A DNA stretch of 64,000 nucleotides from Candidatus Gastranaerophilales bacterium. GTDB lineage: Bacteria > Cyanobacteriota > Vampirovibrionia > Gastranaerophilales > Gastranaerophilaceae. Within the stretch, counting starts at the first letter, position 1, and each line of letters opens with the position of its first letter. The stretch covers positions 1 to 64,000 of the forward strand of contig CALUUI010000008.1 of the NCBI GenBank assembly GCA_944323925.1. The letters run 5' to 3'. This document shows positions 8,511-17,248 of the stretch, in pieces. The notes beneath the pieces are model-generated. The model did not search any database. It was not told where the DNA came from and worked only from the letters and a program-made list of their open reading frames with translations. Position numbers and translations under genes: made by a program.

Positions 8511-10157
8511 ATGGAAAAGTTTGAATTCTTTAACCGTTTTAATTCAGCGGTTATGGTAGTTAGGGATGATAAGACAGTTGTATTTAAAAATAATGTTTTT
8601 AAACGTTATTTTAGTGATTTTACAACGCTAAAAGGGTTTTCTCATAAATTAAATTATGAAATTTGTGCGCTTAACAGTGGAGATGTTCTTACTCATAATC
8701 CAATCTCACAAGCGCTTATTTCAAAAGAAGATTTTTCCTCTCACGTAAGTTACCAAACAAAAAATAATGATTATATGTATTTTGACTTGAATGCAACAAG
8801 CAGAAAAAAATATCATATTATCATTCTAACAGATGTTACTGACAAAATAGGTTCAAAAAGTTTGTTAGAAGAAAATAAAGAATTAAGAAGTAAAAACAGA
8901 AGTTTAGAAACAGAAAACAAAAGTTTGCAAAAGATAAAACAATTAGCCCAATCGCAAGCAATGAAATTACTACTTCTTAACAAGGTTTCAAACTTAATAA
9001 GATTATCAATAAATACATCTGAAATTCTAAAATCGACGTTAAAAGAATTAGAATTAATGTTTAATACTTTTAAATCATATTATGCAGCCAAAATTGACGA
9101 AGGATTTGAAATAAAAGTTTCTTCAGATAAAAAAGAGCAAGGAAAAATAATAAATTTTGATAATGAACTTAAGAAGAAACTTTTAGATAAACAAATAGGT
9201 TACAATTATTGCCTTCGAGAATATGAAGACGCAAAGCCTTTTCCTGAAAGGGTTCAGCGGATAGTAGTGCCTGTATATAATAAAGAAAAATTAATCGGAG
9301 TATTAGTATTACTAACTCGTCAAACAAGAAAACTTAATGATGAAATAGAAATTCTAGATGGTATATCATCTCAGCTAGGTAATGCTCTTTTGCAGTCTGA
9401 ACTATACGAAAAAAATGCAAGTATGGTAAAAGAACTGACAAAAACCCTTGATGAATTAAAAGCTACACAGTTACAGTTGATAAACTCTGAAAAAATGGCA
9501 TCGTTAGGTCAGTTGGTAGCAGGAATAGCACACGAAATAAATACACCACTAGCCTCAATAAAATCAAATAACGAAATAGCTATTAAGCTAATAAAACGTG
9601 TAAAAGAAGAGGATGTAGCCGAAGTATTAAACGAAATTAATACCATAGACACAGAAGCAATAAGTCGAATAAATAAACTTGTAACAGGTTTAAGAAAATT
9701 TGTAAGACTGGATGAAGCCGAACTGCAAGATGCAGATATAAACAAAGAACTTGACTTAACACTTGATTTAATAAGACACGAAACGAAAAACAAAGTGACT
9801 GTAATCAAGAAATATAGCGAACTTCCGCTTGTCAAATGCTATCCGAATATGCTGAACCAAGTTTTTATGAATATCCTTGTAAACGCCTGCCAGTCTATAA
9901 AAGAGCAGGGTGAAATAATCATCTTTACCGAGTATTGTAATAATAACCTGATTGTGCGTATTAAAGATACAGGATGCGGAATAGATGACATAAATAAAAT
10001 ATTTTTTGCGGGATACACAACGAAGGGAGTGGGCGTAGGCACTGGATTAGGGCTTGCTATCTCAAAGAAAATTATTGAAAAACATAACGGAAAAATTTCC
10101 GTAAAATCAGAAGTTGGAAAAGGTAGCGAGTTTATTATTACTATCCCCAGTGGGTAG
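8511..10157 (+). CDS. Soluble PAS/GAF sensor histidine kinase
   Basis: The 548-aa protein has no membrane helix. An N-terminal PAS-like domain (about 1-112) is followed by a coiled coil (about 113-150, alternating Glu/Lys/Leu), a GAF domain (about 160-297), a second helix, and the dimerisation/phosphoacceptor domain with H341 in GIAHEINTPL. The HATPase domain carries N box NILVNACQSI, G1 DTGCGIDD and G2 GTGLGLAISKKI. No response regulator is adjacent, so it is an orphan kinase. The gene begins at the predicted transcription start, without a leader. Confidence 0.92.
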   Translation: MEKFEFFNRFNSAVMVVRDDKTVVFKNNVFKRYFSDFTTLKGFSHKLNYEICALNSGDVLTHNPISQALISKEDFSSHVSYQTKNNDYMYFDLNATSRKKYHIIILTDVTDKIGSKSLLEENKELRSKNRSLETENKSLQKIKQLAQSQAMKLLLLNKVSNLIRLSINTSEILKSTLKELELMFNTFKSYYAAKIDEGFEIKVSSDKKEQGKIINFDNELKKKLLDKQIGYNYCLREYEDAKPFPERVQRIVVPVYNKEKLIGVLVLLTRQTRKLNDEIEILDGISSQLGNALLQSELYEKNASMVKELTKTLDELKATQLQLINSEKMASLGQLVAGIAHEINTPLASIKSNNEIAIKLIKRVKEEDVAEVLNEINTIDTEAISRINKLVTGLRKFVRLDEAELQDADINKELDLTLDLIRHETKNKVTVIKKYSELPLVKCYPNMLNQVFMNILVNACQSIKEQGEIIIFTEYCNNNLIVRIKDTGCGIDDINKIFFAGYTTKGVGVGTGLGLAISKKIIEKHNGKISVKSEVGKGSEFIITIPSG

Positions 10158-10501
10158 GAATATAGCATGCTTATATACGGGCTAAAATTTAATTATAATG
10201 GTATTTTATGAAAAATATTTTCAAAAATTAATTAAAATTTGTTAATAAATCCTCTTAGGTAATGACTTATAAAAAAAATATGCTATTATATAAGTGTAGG
10301 TTTTACGCTTAATTATTTAAAAAAGATAGAAAAAAGATAGAAAACGTAAATACCCGAAACATAAGAAAATAAAGAAATATAAGGTTGTATGTAACGAAAA
10401 GTTTACAAAAATTATCCTCAAAAGCAATTATCCAAAAACAAAATACTTTATAAAAATGTAAGTGTAGATATATTATTATTCGTGAAACGGAGGTTACGTT
10501 T
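10158..10501. other. 344-bp intergenic region, very AT-rich
   Basis: No convincing gene is seen. The stretch holds a direct repeat AAAAAAGATAGAA (around 10319-10340) and a TATTAT box near 10283 that could belong to a promoter for the HEAT-repeat gene. The ribosome site CGGAGG lies at 10490-10495. Confidence 0.5.
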
Positions 10502-11368
10502 ATGGCAATAACTGTCAGCGGAAAGAAAAAACAAGTAAGAAAAACATTCACAGAATTACTTTCTGATTTAAGAACAAGCAGTTCAGAAAAAGTTAGATAT
10601 AATGCAGCAAGGGTGTTAGGTGAATTAGGCGACCCTAAAGCAGTAGAACCGTTAATCGATGTATTAAAGAATGATAAAAATGGTTCAGTAAGATTATATG
10701 CAGCAAGAGCATTGGGCGAATTAGGCGATTCCAAAGCAACAAAACATCTTATTGAATCACTAAGAGAAGACAGAAATGTTGACGTAAGAGTTCGTGCAGC
10801 TCGTGCATTAGGTCGTTTAGGCGGCAAGATTGTTGTAGAACCATTAGTTGAAGCACTTAACGATGAAAATTCTCAAGTTTGCATAACAGCAACAGATGCT
10901 TTAATAGAAATTGGTGATGTAGCAACAGACGCTTTAATGAAATCATTAGATCACGAAAAAGTTAATGTACGTTGCGATGCAACTCGTGCTTTAGGTGAAA
11001 TCGGAAATAAAAAAGCTGTAGATAAAATTATTAATATGCTTTACGATGAATGGGTAAACGTTAGAATTTATGCAGTAACATCATTAGGCAAACTAAATGA
11101 TACAAAAGCAGTACCGGCATTGATTGAAGTTATGAAAAATAAAAATGAAAATGACTTAGTAAGAGCAGGTGCAGCAGCAGCATTAGGTGTTTTAAGAGAT
11201 CAAAGAGCACTTCTTCCTTTAAGAGAACTTATTATGGAAGCAGAAGAACTTGGTGAATTAGAAGATACAGCTCTTAAATCATTTAAGAAAATTATGGCAG
11301 CTAACTGGCAATCCATTCCAGGCGCAGCTCCTCAAAAGAAACCTGCAACTACAGGTATGACTTACTAA
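10502..11368 (+). CDS. HEAT-repeat (PBS lyase-type) protein
   Basis: A 288-aa solenoid protein has about seven tandem repeats of roughly 31 residues. They show the motif VRxxAARALGELGDxKAVxPLIxxL, for example at about 33-63, 64-94, 95-125, 156-186 and 188-218. Such PBS-lyase HEAT-like repeats are frequent in cyanobacteria and relatives, where some members attach bilins. Without phycobilisome genes here, a protein-protein scaffold is the safer reading. The N-terminus is basic (KKKQVRKTF). A good ribosome site (GGAGG) precedes it and a strong terminator follows. Confidence 0.9.
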   Translation: MAITVSGKKKQVRKTFTELLSDLRTSSSEKVRYNAARVLGELGDPKAVEPLIDVLKNDKNGSVRLYAARALGELGDSKATKHLIESLREDRNVDVRVRAARALGRLGGKIVVEPLVEALNDENSQVCITATDALIEIGDVATDALMKSLDHEKVNVRCDATRALGEIGNKKAVDKIINMLYDEWVNVRIYAVTSLGKLNDTKAVPALIEVMKNKNENDLVRAGAAAALGVLRDQRALLPLRELIMEAEELGELEDTALKSFKKIMAANWQSIPGAAPQKKPATTGMTY

Positions 11369-11387
11369 TAATAAAATTCCAATAAAT

Positions 11388-11424
11388 AAAATAAGCCGCT
11401 TTTGAAAGCGGCTTATTTTTTATC
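11388..11424. terminator. Bidirectional terminator
   Basis: A stem of at least 12 bp (AATAAGCCGCTT/AAGCGGCTTATT) is flanked by A and T runs. It lies between convergent genes and can serve both the HEAT-repeat gene and the Pit gene. Confidence 0.85.
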
Positions 11425-11444
11425 AATAATAAAAAGATTTAAAA

Positions 11445-12524
11445 TTATAAATCAGACAGTGGTGTATGCATTAACATCATATAAATAACGCCTGAAATAA
11501 CCATACAAATAGGAATAGTAAGAATCCAAGCAGTAACGATATTTTTAACAAGTCCCCACTTAACGGCACTAGCCTTAGTCATACTTCCAACTCCCATGAT
11601 AGCAGTAGAAATAATATGAGTAGTACTAACCGGAATCCCAAGATGAGAGCAAGCAAGAATTATTCCAGAAGCTGTAATTTCAACAGCGAAGCCGTGGATA
11701 GGCTTAATTTTAACGATTTTAGATGACATTGTTTTAATAATTCTCCAACCGCCAGCCATAGTACCTAAAGCTAAAGTGAAAGCACAAATACATATTACCC
11801 ATACAGGAATATGGAAATCGTCACCTTTTATCATCCCGAAGGTGATTAAAGCAAGGGTGATAATACCCATAGTTTTTTGAGCATCATTTGAGCCGTGAGA
11901 GAACGCTAAAAACCCGCAAGATATTAATTGAAGTTTTTTAAACGTTCTGTTCAAATATTCAGGTTTTATTCTCCAAAGGAAGAATATTAAAGTTGCAATA
12001 ACAAGAAATCCTATTACAAATCCTAATAATGGAGATGTTACCATAGGGATAAGTACTTTATTCATAACATTTGAACCATTAATTACGTCTAATGCCGGAT
12101 GTTCAAACCTAAAAGTTCTAAATCTGAAAATCAAATCATACTGTTGCTCTAATTTGAAATATGTATGAACAACAGAAGCCCCTAGTAAACCTCCAATCAG
12201 AGCGTGAGACGACGAGGACGGAATACCTATCCACCAAGTAATCAACCCCCAAATAATAGCACCTAATAAGGCGCATAATATTGTTAACTGTGTTATTGCG
12301 TCGTGAGCGACCATGCCGACCCCAATTGTTTTAGCAACGTGAGTACCGCAAAGAGCTCCTGCGAAATTAAATATTGCTGCATAAAGTATTGCATAACGCG
12401 GGCTTAGAGCCTTTGTTGATACAGCCATAGAAATGGCGTTTGCAGAATCGTGAAATCCGTTGATAAATTCGAATACTAAAGCAACGGCGATTATTAATAC
12501 CAAAAATAAAATTAAATGTGTCAT
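11445..12524 (-). CDS. Inorganic phosphate transporter, Pit family
   Basis: This 359-aa polytopic protein carries the paired Pit signatures: FINGFHDSANAIS near residue 22 and FSHGSNDAQKTMG near 208. Conserved GxxxGA(S/A)VVHTY and SSSHALIGG segments are also present. It imports phosphate, probably as metal-phosphate, coupled to a cation gradient. The start codon lies 2 bp after the stop of the DUF47 gene, so the two are cotranscribed and probably cotranslated. Its length is at the short end for Pit proteins, as is usual for the DUF47-coupled group. Confidence 0.95.
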   Translation of the reverse strand: MTHLILFLVLIIAVALVFEFINGFHDSANAISMAVSTKALSPRYAILYAAIFNFAGALCGTHVAKTIGVGMVAHDAITQLTILCALLGAIIWGLITWWIGIPSSSSHALIGGLLGASVVHTYFKLEQQYDLIFRFRTFRFEHPALDVINGSNVMNKVLIPMVTSPLLGFVIGFLVIATLIFFLWRIKPEYLNRTFKKLQLISCGFLAFSHGSNDAQKTMGIITLALITFGMIKGDDFHIPVWVICICAFTLALGTMAGGWRIIKTMSSKIVKIKPIHGFAVEITASGIILACSHLGIPVSTTHIISTAIMGVGSMTKASAVKWGLVKNIVTAWILTIPICMVISGVIYMMLMHTPLSDL

Positions 12525-12526
12525 AA

Positions 12527-13168
12527 TTAACTGTTCTTTGCTGCTATATTAAGTACCATATCTGAAACTGAAGTACATTTATCCAGTGCGTCTTCAAGAT
12601 CTTTATAAATATCTCTATATTTGATAACCGTAATAGGATCAAATTTACCTGAGAACAATTCTTCTGTTCCTCTGTACATTACGTCATCACCAAGAGTTTC
12701 AATTTCTTTCATTGTATTTCTTGAATCTGTTATTGCTTTAATTTTATGTAATTTTTTAAGCAGACTTACACAATGAACCAATTCGGTTGTTGCTTTAATA
12801 ATTACTTTACCTTGTTGAAGCATTTCTTCTGTAGGGGTAGTAATTTTATAAAGATTATAATTCATAAATGCTTTACAGATTTTTTTATTAATTTTTCTTA
12901 TTGATATAGTAAGCAGTTGAATATCTTCTCTATCAATAGGGGTAATAAAAGTATTATTTAAAGTTGTAATAACTTCTCTTTCTTTATCTTTACCTTTGTG
13001 TTTTTGGAACTTCATTTGAAGTAAAAGCTCTTCATCAATACCATGGATGAGAGCTTCGTTGTACAAAATAGCACTTTTCTTACATATATTAGCCGCTTCT
13101 ATAAAGCAATCAAAAAACACTTTATTATCAGGCGGAAGTATTTTTTCTAAAATTCCGAGTTTAACCAT
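12527..13168 (-). CDS. DUF47 / PhoU-like Pit accessory protein
   Basis: The 213-aa all-helical protein is of the DUF47 (PhoU-like) family that accompanies Pit transporters and is thought to regulate or assist phosphate uptake. Helical segments show family-typical patterns such as ITPIDREDIQLLTISIRKI (about 73-91) and IKYRDIYKDLEDALDKCTSV near the C-terminus. An ATG at 13177 is also in frame, but the AGGAAAGG ribosome site touches it directly. It lies at a proper 9-base distance from the ATG at 13168, which I therefore chose. The downstream Pit gene confirms the assignment. Confidence 0.92.
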   Translation of the reverse strand: MVKLGILEKILPPDNKVFFDCFIEAANICKKSAILYNEALIHGIDEELLLQMKFQKHKGKDKEREVITTLNNTFITPIDREDIQLLTISIRKINKKICKAFMNYNLYKITTPTEEMLQQGKVIIKATTELVHCVSLLKKLHKIKAITDSRNTMKEIETLGDDVMYRGTEELFSGKFDPITVIKYRDIYKDLEDALDKCTSVSDMVLNIAAKNS

Positions 13169-13316
13169 ATCCAACATCCTTTCCTATATCATGGTACTTA
13201 AAAAAAACTATGAAATACAGTATTTTGTAACAATTATTAACGTAAAGGGTATATACTTATAATCTTTTAATTACTTGGATTTTGTTAATTTTGGGGATTA
13301 TTTTTTCTCAGAAAAT

Positions 13317-13345
13317 TTGTAATTTTCAAAAATATGTTGTATAAT
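13317..13345 (+). promoter_or_regulatory. Promoter of the OmpH/Skp gene
   Basis: TTGTAA (13317-13322), a 17-base spacer and TATAAT (13340-13345) predict transcription from about 13352. This leaves a 135-base leader before the ATG at 13487. Confidence 0.7.
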
Positions 13346-13382
13346 GAAATTGCTATTTATATTTCGGCTAGTGTAAAATCTT

Positions 13383-13429
13383 AACAGGAAGGATTGCCCT
13401 ACCTGTTTTTTTTAGCCTATAGGGCGATT
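13383..13429 (+). promoter_or_regulatory. Putative attenuator: terminator/antiterminator switch
   Basis: Terminator form: AACAGG (13383-13388) pairs with CCTGTT (13402-13407). An inner AGG/CCT pairing closes loop ATTGC, with one A-A mismatch. Eight T follow (13406-13413). Alternative form: 13392-13401 (GATTGCCCTA) pairs over 10 bp with 13420-13429 (TAGGGCGATT), two of the pairs being G-U. The forms share bases 13392-13401 and exclude each other. The element sits in the leader between the promoter at 13317 and the gene at 13487. Confidence 0.6.
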
Positions 13430-13486
13430 AAATTTTTCATAAAGTATCTTATTGTTTTCTTGTAGAAAAGGAGATGAGGTATTTTT

Positions 13487-13918
13487 ATGAAAAGAATTTT
13501 AGTATTATCCGCAGTTGTATTAATGTTTTCCAATTTGGCATTTGCAGGAGAAATAGGGGTTGTAGACTTACAGGCTGTCGTAAACAACTCCTCACAGGTT
13601 AAACAGTTAAAACGAGAGTATGATACAAAGCTTGAAGAACTTAACAAGATTGTAGCAAATGCAAGAATGGAGGTTGCAAAAGAAACCGACTTACAAAAGA
13701 TTGCGGCAATAGAGGACAAGTACACAAAGGAATTCAACACAAAGAAATCAGCTCTTGAAAGGGAATATAACACAAAGATTGGAGCAATAGAGAGCAAAAT
13801 TAGAGAGCAGATAAAGAAGAAGGCTCAAGAAAAGAAATTTGACTATGTACTTGCAAAGAGTGTTGTATTATACGGCGGTGACGATATAACAAGCGAAGTT
13901 TCAGCGATGGTAAAATAG
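13487..13918 (+). CDS. OmpH/Skp-family periplasmic chaperone
   Basis: A 143-aa protein has a Sec signal peptide (MKRILVLSAVVLMFSNLAFA), then the OmpH opening EIGVVDLQAVVNNSSQVKQL. A long charged coiled-coil tentacle follows (about 45-115, rich in Lys and Glu), and then a short closing beta strand near FDYVLAKSVVLYGGDDIT. Family members hold unfolded outer-membrane proteins in the periplasm. The gene is alone, with its own promoter, a structured leader, a strong ribosome site (AAAGGAGATGAGG) and a strong terminator. It is slightly shorter than E. coli Skp. Confidence 0.92.
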   Translation: MKRILVLSAVVLMFSNLAFAGEIGVVDLQAVVNNSSQVKQLKREYDTKLEELNKIVANARMEVAKETDLQKIAAIEDKYTKEFNTKKSALEREYNTKIGAIESKIREQIKKKAQEKKFDYVLAKSVVLYGGDDITSEVSAMVK

Positions 13919-13934
13919 TTTTAATTAATTATTA

Positions 13935-13966
13935 AAAACGGGCATGGCGTAAGCCATGCCCGTTTT
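13935..13966 (+). terminator. Terminator after the OmpH/Skp gene
   Basis: A perfect 14-bp stem (13935-13948 with 13953-13966; core CGGGCATGGC) with loop GTAA ends in a T run. Confidence 0.9.
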
Positions 13967-14166
13967 GTTGTATTACTTTATTATACATATCTATATATAA
14001 TATATACCAGTATATCTCTTGTATTTTACTTGCAAAATTTACAAACTCGATGTGCAAAAGAATTATAGCAATTGTAAACTTTTGTAACAAATTACTTAAA
14101 ATGTGAAATTATAAAAAGAGTATATACTTTATATATATAAGCAGTACAAAATAAGAGGATAAGATT

Positions 14167-15534
14167 ATGGTCTGGGTACTTCCATGTAACTTTGATGCAA
14201 GACACTGTCACGGTAGTGTAAGCGTAAGAAACACAAAAGTAATAAATATCTTTAACGGTGGCAGACGTAGTTCAGGATGCGGCAGTGCATTTGGATTCGG
14301 ATTTGGCGGAGGCAGTTTCTGGTCAATGCTAGGCGGCGGTCTTGGAATGGGACTTGGAATGAGCTTATTTAATGGTTTATTTGGCGGAAACGGCTTATTC
14401 GGCGGCTTGTTTGGCGGCGGAAACGGCTTGTTTGGTGGTGGAGCACCTGTTGGTGGCTATTATCCGGGTGCAGGACAAGCAGGTCAATGTGGATGCGGTT
14501 GCGGTAATGGCGCAAACGGTCTTGGCGGTTACAAAAGATATATCCCTGGACAATACTCTATATTAGGTGGTACAACTCCGGCTCAGCCTCCAGCTACAAC
14601 TTCAGCTCAGGCTCCAGCTACAACTCCAGCTCAGGCTCCAGCTACAACTCCGGCTCCAGAAGATAAAAAGAACCCGGCAGGTATAACCGGCGAAGGCGAA
14701 AACCAAAGATATAACTTAGATGATCTTAAACCAATTACAGACCCTGAAGCACTTAAAAATGCACGCACTAATTTCTGGAAATCAATTGGTGCAAAAGGTA
14801 ATTTAAATGGTCTTGATTCAGCAGCATTACCAAAAGGTTTTGAACTAAAACAAGATGATGCAGGTAATATCTATTTAGTTAACGGAGGTAAGGCATTCAA
14901 ATACAACCCTGATACCAAGAGATTCCACTTACCACCGATAGGTGACAAAAATGGCAAAGATTTTGGTCAATATGCAATCGACAATCCTGAAGAAGATTCA
15001 AAATGCACAGTAAGAACAATTGGTCAAGTGGTAAATGAAAAAATGATTATAACACCACGTGTTGCAGAAGATGGAACAACAATTGTTACAACAACACAAG
15101 CTGATGGTGTTCAAGCTAATCAAGAAGCAGTAAGAGAAAGTTTTACACTTGCTAATAATCTTACAAACCATAATAGTGCATCAAAGGTATCTGTGAAAGA
15201 AAACTTGATTGAAAAAACAGCACAACAATATGATTTAAATAATGATAGTAAAATTACATTTGATGAATTTATTGCAATGATGAATGGATATAATGTTGAT
15301 GCAGCAAAAGCCTACCAAGACACAGATTATAGAAAAGGTAGAAAACTAGATAAACTTGGAACTGTTGATATCGATTCATTTGATACATTACAATTAGTTG
15401 CTATATTCAACAAATATTCTAAAAATAATGCACACATAACAATTGACGAATTTGAACAATTAATTAAAGATATAAATAACAATACAGCAACAAACCTTTA
15501 TACAGCCAATGATTTAAACAAACAACCAGCATAA
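14167..15534 (+). CDS. Gly/Phe-rich protein with Pro-Ala-Thr linker and EF-hand
   Basis: The 455-aa protein has three parts. Residues about 40-130 are extremely Gly/Phe-rich (runs such as GNGLFGGLFGG) and end with a Cys cluster (QCGCGCGN). Residues about 136-165 form a (TTPAQAPA)n linker encoded by a 24-bp DNA repeat. The C-terminal about 280 residues are polar and contain a canonical calcium-binding EF loop at 356-367 (DLNNDSKITFDE) and a degenerate second one (about residues 418-429). No signal peptide is visible, although the composition resembles surface or matrix proteins. The ribosome site AGAGGATAAG precedes the ATG. No family recognised. Confidence 0.82.
   Translation: MVWVLPCNFDARHCHGSVSVRNTKVINIFNGGRRSSGCGSAFGFGFGGGSFWSMLGGGLGMGLGMSLFNGLFGGNGLFGGLFGGGNGLFGGGAPVGGYYPGAGQAGQCGCGCGNGANGLGGYKRYIPGQYSILGGTTPAQPPATTSAQAPATTPAQAPATTPAPEDKKNPAGITGEGENQRYNLDDLKPITDPEALKNARTNFWKSIGAKGNLNGLDSAALPKGFELKQDDAGNIYLVNGGKAFKYNPDTKRFHLPPIGDKNGKDFGQYAIDNPEEDSKCTVRTIGQVVNEKMIITPRVAEDGTTIVTTTQADGVQANQEAVRESFTLANNLTNHNSASKVSVKENLIEKTAQQYDLNNDSKITFDEFIAMMNGYNVDAAKAYQDTDYRKGRKLDKLGTVDIDSFDTLQLVAIFNKYSKNNAHITIDEFEQLIKDINNNTATNLYTANDLNKQPA
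14572..14657 (+). repeat. 24-bp tandem repeat encoding the TTPAQAPA linker
   Basis: Three and a half copies of a 24-base unit (core GCTCAGGCTCCAGCTACAAC) differ by a few point changes. They encode a flexible Pro/Ala/Thr linker inside the Gly-rich EF-hand protein. Confidence 0.85.
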
Positions 15535-15563
15535 ACAAAATCTAAAGTACTGCAATAAAAAAT

Positions 15564-15603
15564 TTAACCCCAAAGACAAAAGTCCGAGGGGTTAAGTTTT
15601 GTT
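15564..15603. terminator. Terminator between convergent genes
   Basis: TTAACCCC (15564-15571) pairs with GGGGTTAA (15588-15595), with an inner GAC/GTC pairing, and GTTTTGTTT follows. It serves the EF-hand gene and possibly kdsB on the other strand. Confidence 0.65.
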
Positions 15604-15611
15604 TAGACTTA

Positions 15612-16340
15612 TTATTTTTCAACTAACTCTTTGAAATGTTCCAAGTCCTCAATTGTATCAATTCCGACAGGGATATTTTGAGTAATAGCAATTTTTATTT
15701 TCATTCCGCTTTGAAGTGCTCTCAATTGTTCAAGGCTCTCTGCTCTTTCTAAATTTGTTTGAGCAAGTTTTGTCATCTTTATTAAAGAGTCTTTTCTATA
15801 ACCATATATTCCTAAGTGACCGTAAATCTTACTTTCACCTTTATTACGTTCATAAGGAATTTTAGAGCGTGAAAAATACATCGCATAGTTATTTATATCA
15901 AATACGCATTTTACTAAATTTGGGTTGTCTGCTTCTTCATCGTTTTTTATCTCTCTTACAAGGGTTGAAATATCAGCATTCCTATCATCCCTAACACCTT
16001 TGATGACAGCATTAATATCATCAAGACTAATAAGCGGTTCATCACCTTGAAGGTTTACAATGATATCAATTTCAGGGTGTCTTAAAGCGACTTCCGCAAT
16101 CCTATCAGAACCGCTTTTATGTTCAGCAGAGGTCATTTCAACGTCTCCGCCAAACTCTTTTACCGCATCATAAATTCGCCTATCGTCAGTTGCAACAATT
16201 ACCATATCAGCATTTTCACACTTACTTGCCTTTTCCCAAACCCATTGGATTATTGGTTTATCAAGTACTTTTATTAACGGTTTCCCTTCCAATCTGGATG
16301 ATCCGTACCTTGCAGGTATTATAATTGCTGTTTTACCCAT
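15612..16340 (-). CDS. kdsB: 3-deoxy-manno-octulosonate cytidylyltransferase
   Basis: The 242-aa enzyme activates Kdo with CTP to give CMP-Kdo for lipopolysaccharide inner core. The N-terminal nucleotide-binding motif IIPARYGSSRLEGKPL, the VNLQGDEPLIS motif near residue 98 and the later GHLGIYGYRKD are typical of KdsB. I placed the start at 16340, behind a GAGAGGG ribosome site. An in-frame ATG 11 codons earlier would run into prmA and would precede that site. It is the last gene of accD-accA-prmA-kdsB and implies a Kdo-containing outer membrane. Confidence 0.95.
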   Translation of the reverse strand: MGKTAIIIPARYGSSRLEGKPLIKVLDKPIIQWVWEKASKCENADMVIVATDDRRIYDAVKEFGGDVEMTSAEHKSGSDRIAEVALRHPEIDIIVNLQGDEPLISLDDINAVIKGVRDDRNADISTLVREIKNDEEADNPNLVKCVFDINNYAMYFSRSKIPYERNKGESKIYGHLGIYGYRKDSLIKMTKLAQTNLERAESLEQLRALQSGMKIKIAITQNIPVGIDTIEDLEHFKELVEK

Positions 16341-16342
16341 TT

Positions 16343-17248
16343 CTACACCCTCTCTGCTATTAGAGCTACCCACTGATTTAGATGTGTTTCTTCTATTAAT
16401 TTTAATGAATGTTTTTCAATTGCATCAAGCACTACTTGCTTCTTTTCATCCAAAATACCGCTTAAAACGATTTTCCCGTTTGGCTTCATAATAGCTTTTA
16501 AATCACCCATTATCTCTGCCAAAATATTATGAAGTATATTAGCACAGACAAAATCAAATTCTTTATTAACCTTATCTGCCGTTCCAAGTTCAAACTCGCA
16601 TTCAACGCCGTTAATTTTAGCGTTCTCTTTTGCTACTTCGATAACGGTTTCGTCGTTATCGCAGCCATAAACATACCCTGCACCGAATTTTTTACCGCAA
16701 ATAGCTAAAATTCCTGACCCCATACCGATATCAGCAAGTGAATCACCTTTGTTAAAATATTTTTCAATAGCCTTCATACAAAGCTGAGTTGTAGAATGTG
16801 TACCTGTTCCAAATGCACATCCGGGGTCTAAAGTTATAATAACCTCATCTTCACGTTTTGGGGTATATTCTATCCAGCTCGGAACGATTGTAATCTTATC
16901 TGAAACGTGGGTTACATCCCATTTTTCTTTCCATTTTTTAGACCAATCCTGATTTTCTTTTTCTGTTATTACAAAAGCCCAGCTTCCAAGTTCGTCTTCA
17001 CTAAACCCTCTTGAAATAAGCATATTACGATTTTCTGTCAGAGTCCTTGCAACAAAAGAATTATCGGGTTTGCTGGTTAGAAAAGCCTTCAACTCCCCTT
17101 CGGTTGTTGAAATCATTTCTAAATCTTTATATGCTTCCTCTGCAAGAATGACACCTTCACAGTCAAAATTTGAAAAGCAGATATCTGAAACAATATCAGA
17201 GATTTCAGGATTAATATCTATTATTAATTCGTAATAATTATTGTTCAT
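16343..17248 (-). CDS. prmA: Ribosomal protein L11 methyltransferase
   Basis: The 301-aa class I methyltransferase shows the PrmA signatures DPGCAFGTGTHSTTQLC (about 144-160) and DIGMGSGILAICGKK (motif I, about 175-189). The substrate-side N-terminal domain spans about residues 1-70. VCANILHNIL matches the PrmA NILANPL-type motif, with His in place of the usual residue. It trimethylates ribosomal protein L11. Its ATG overlaps the accA stop codon by one base, which suggests coupled translation. Confidence 0.93.
   Translation of the reverse strand: MNNNYYELIIDINPEISDIVSDICFSNFDCEGVILAEEAYKDLEMISTTEGELKAFLTSKPDNSFVARTLTENRNMLISRGFSEDELGSWAFVITEKENQDWSKKWKEKWDVTHVSDKITIVPSWIEYTPKREDEVIITLDPGCAFGTGTHSTTQLCMKAIEKYFNKGDSLADIGMGSGILAICGKKFGAGYVYGCDNDETVIEVAKENAKINGVECEFELGTADKVNKEFDFVCANILHNILAEIMGDLKAIMKPNGKIVLSGILDEKKQVVLDAIEKHSLKLIEETHLNQWVALIAERV

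Noticed and set aside
10309-10827. 172-codon minus-strand open frame
   Set aside because: It runs antisense into the HEAT-repeat gene and the AT-rich gap; composition and lack of a ribosome site mark it as a shadow.
13394-13465. 23-codon TTG-start leader peptide ending right before the OmpH ribosome site
   Set aside because: The apparent ribosome site GGAAGG touches the TTG, and the hydrophobic peptide is what T-rich DNA gives by chance.
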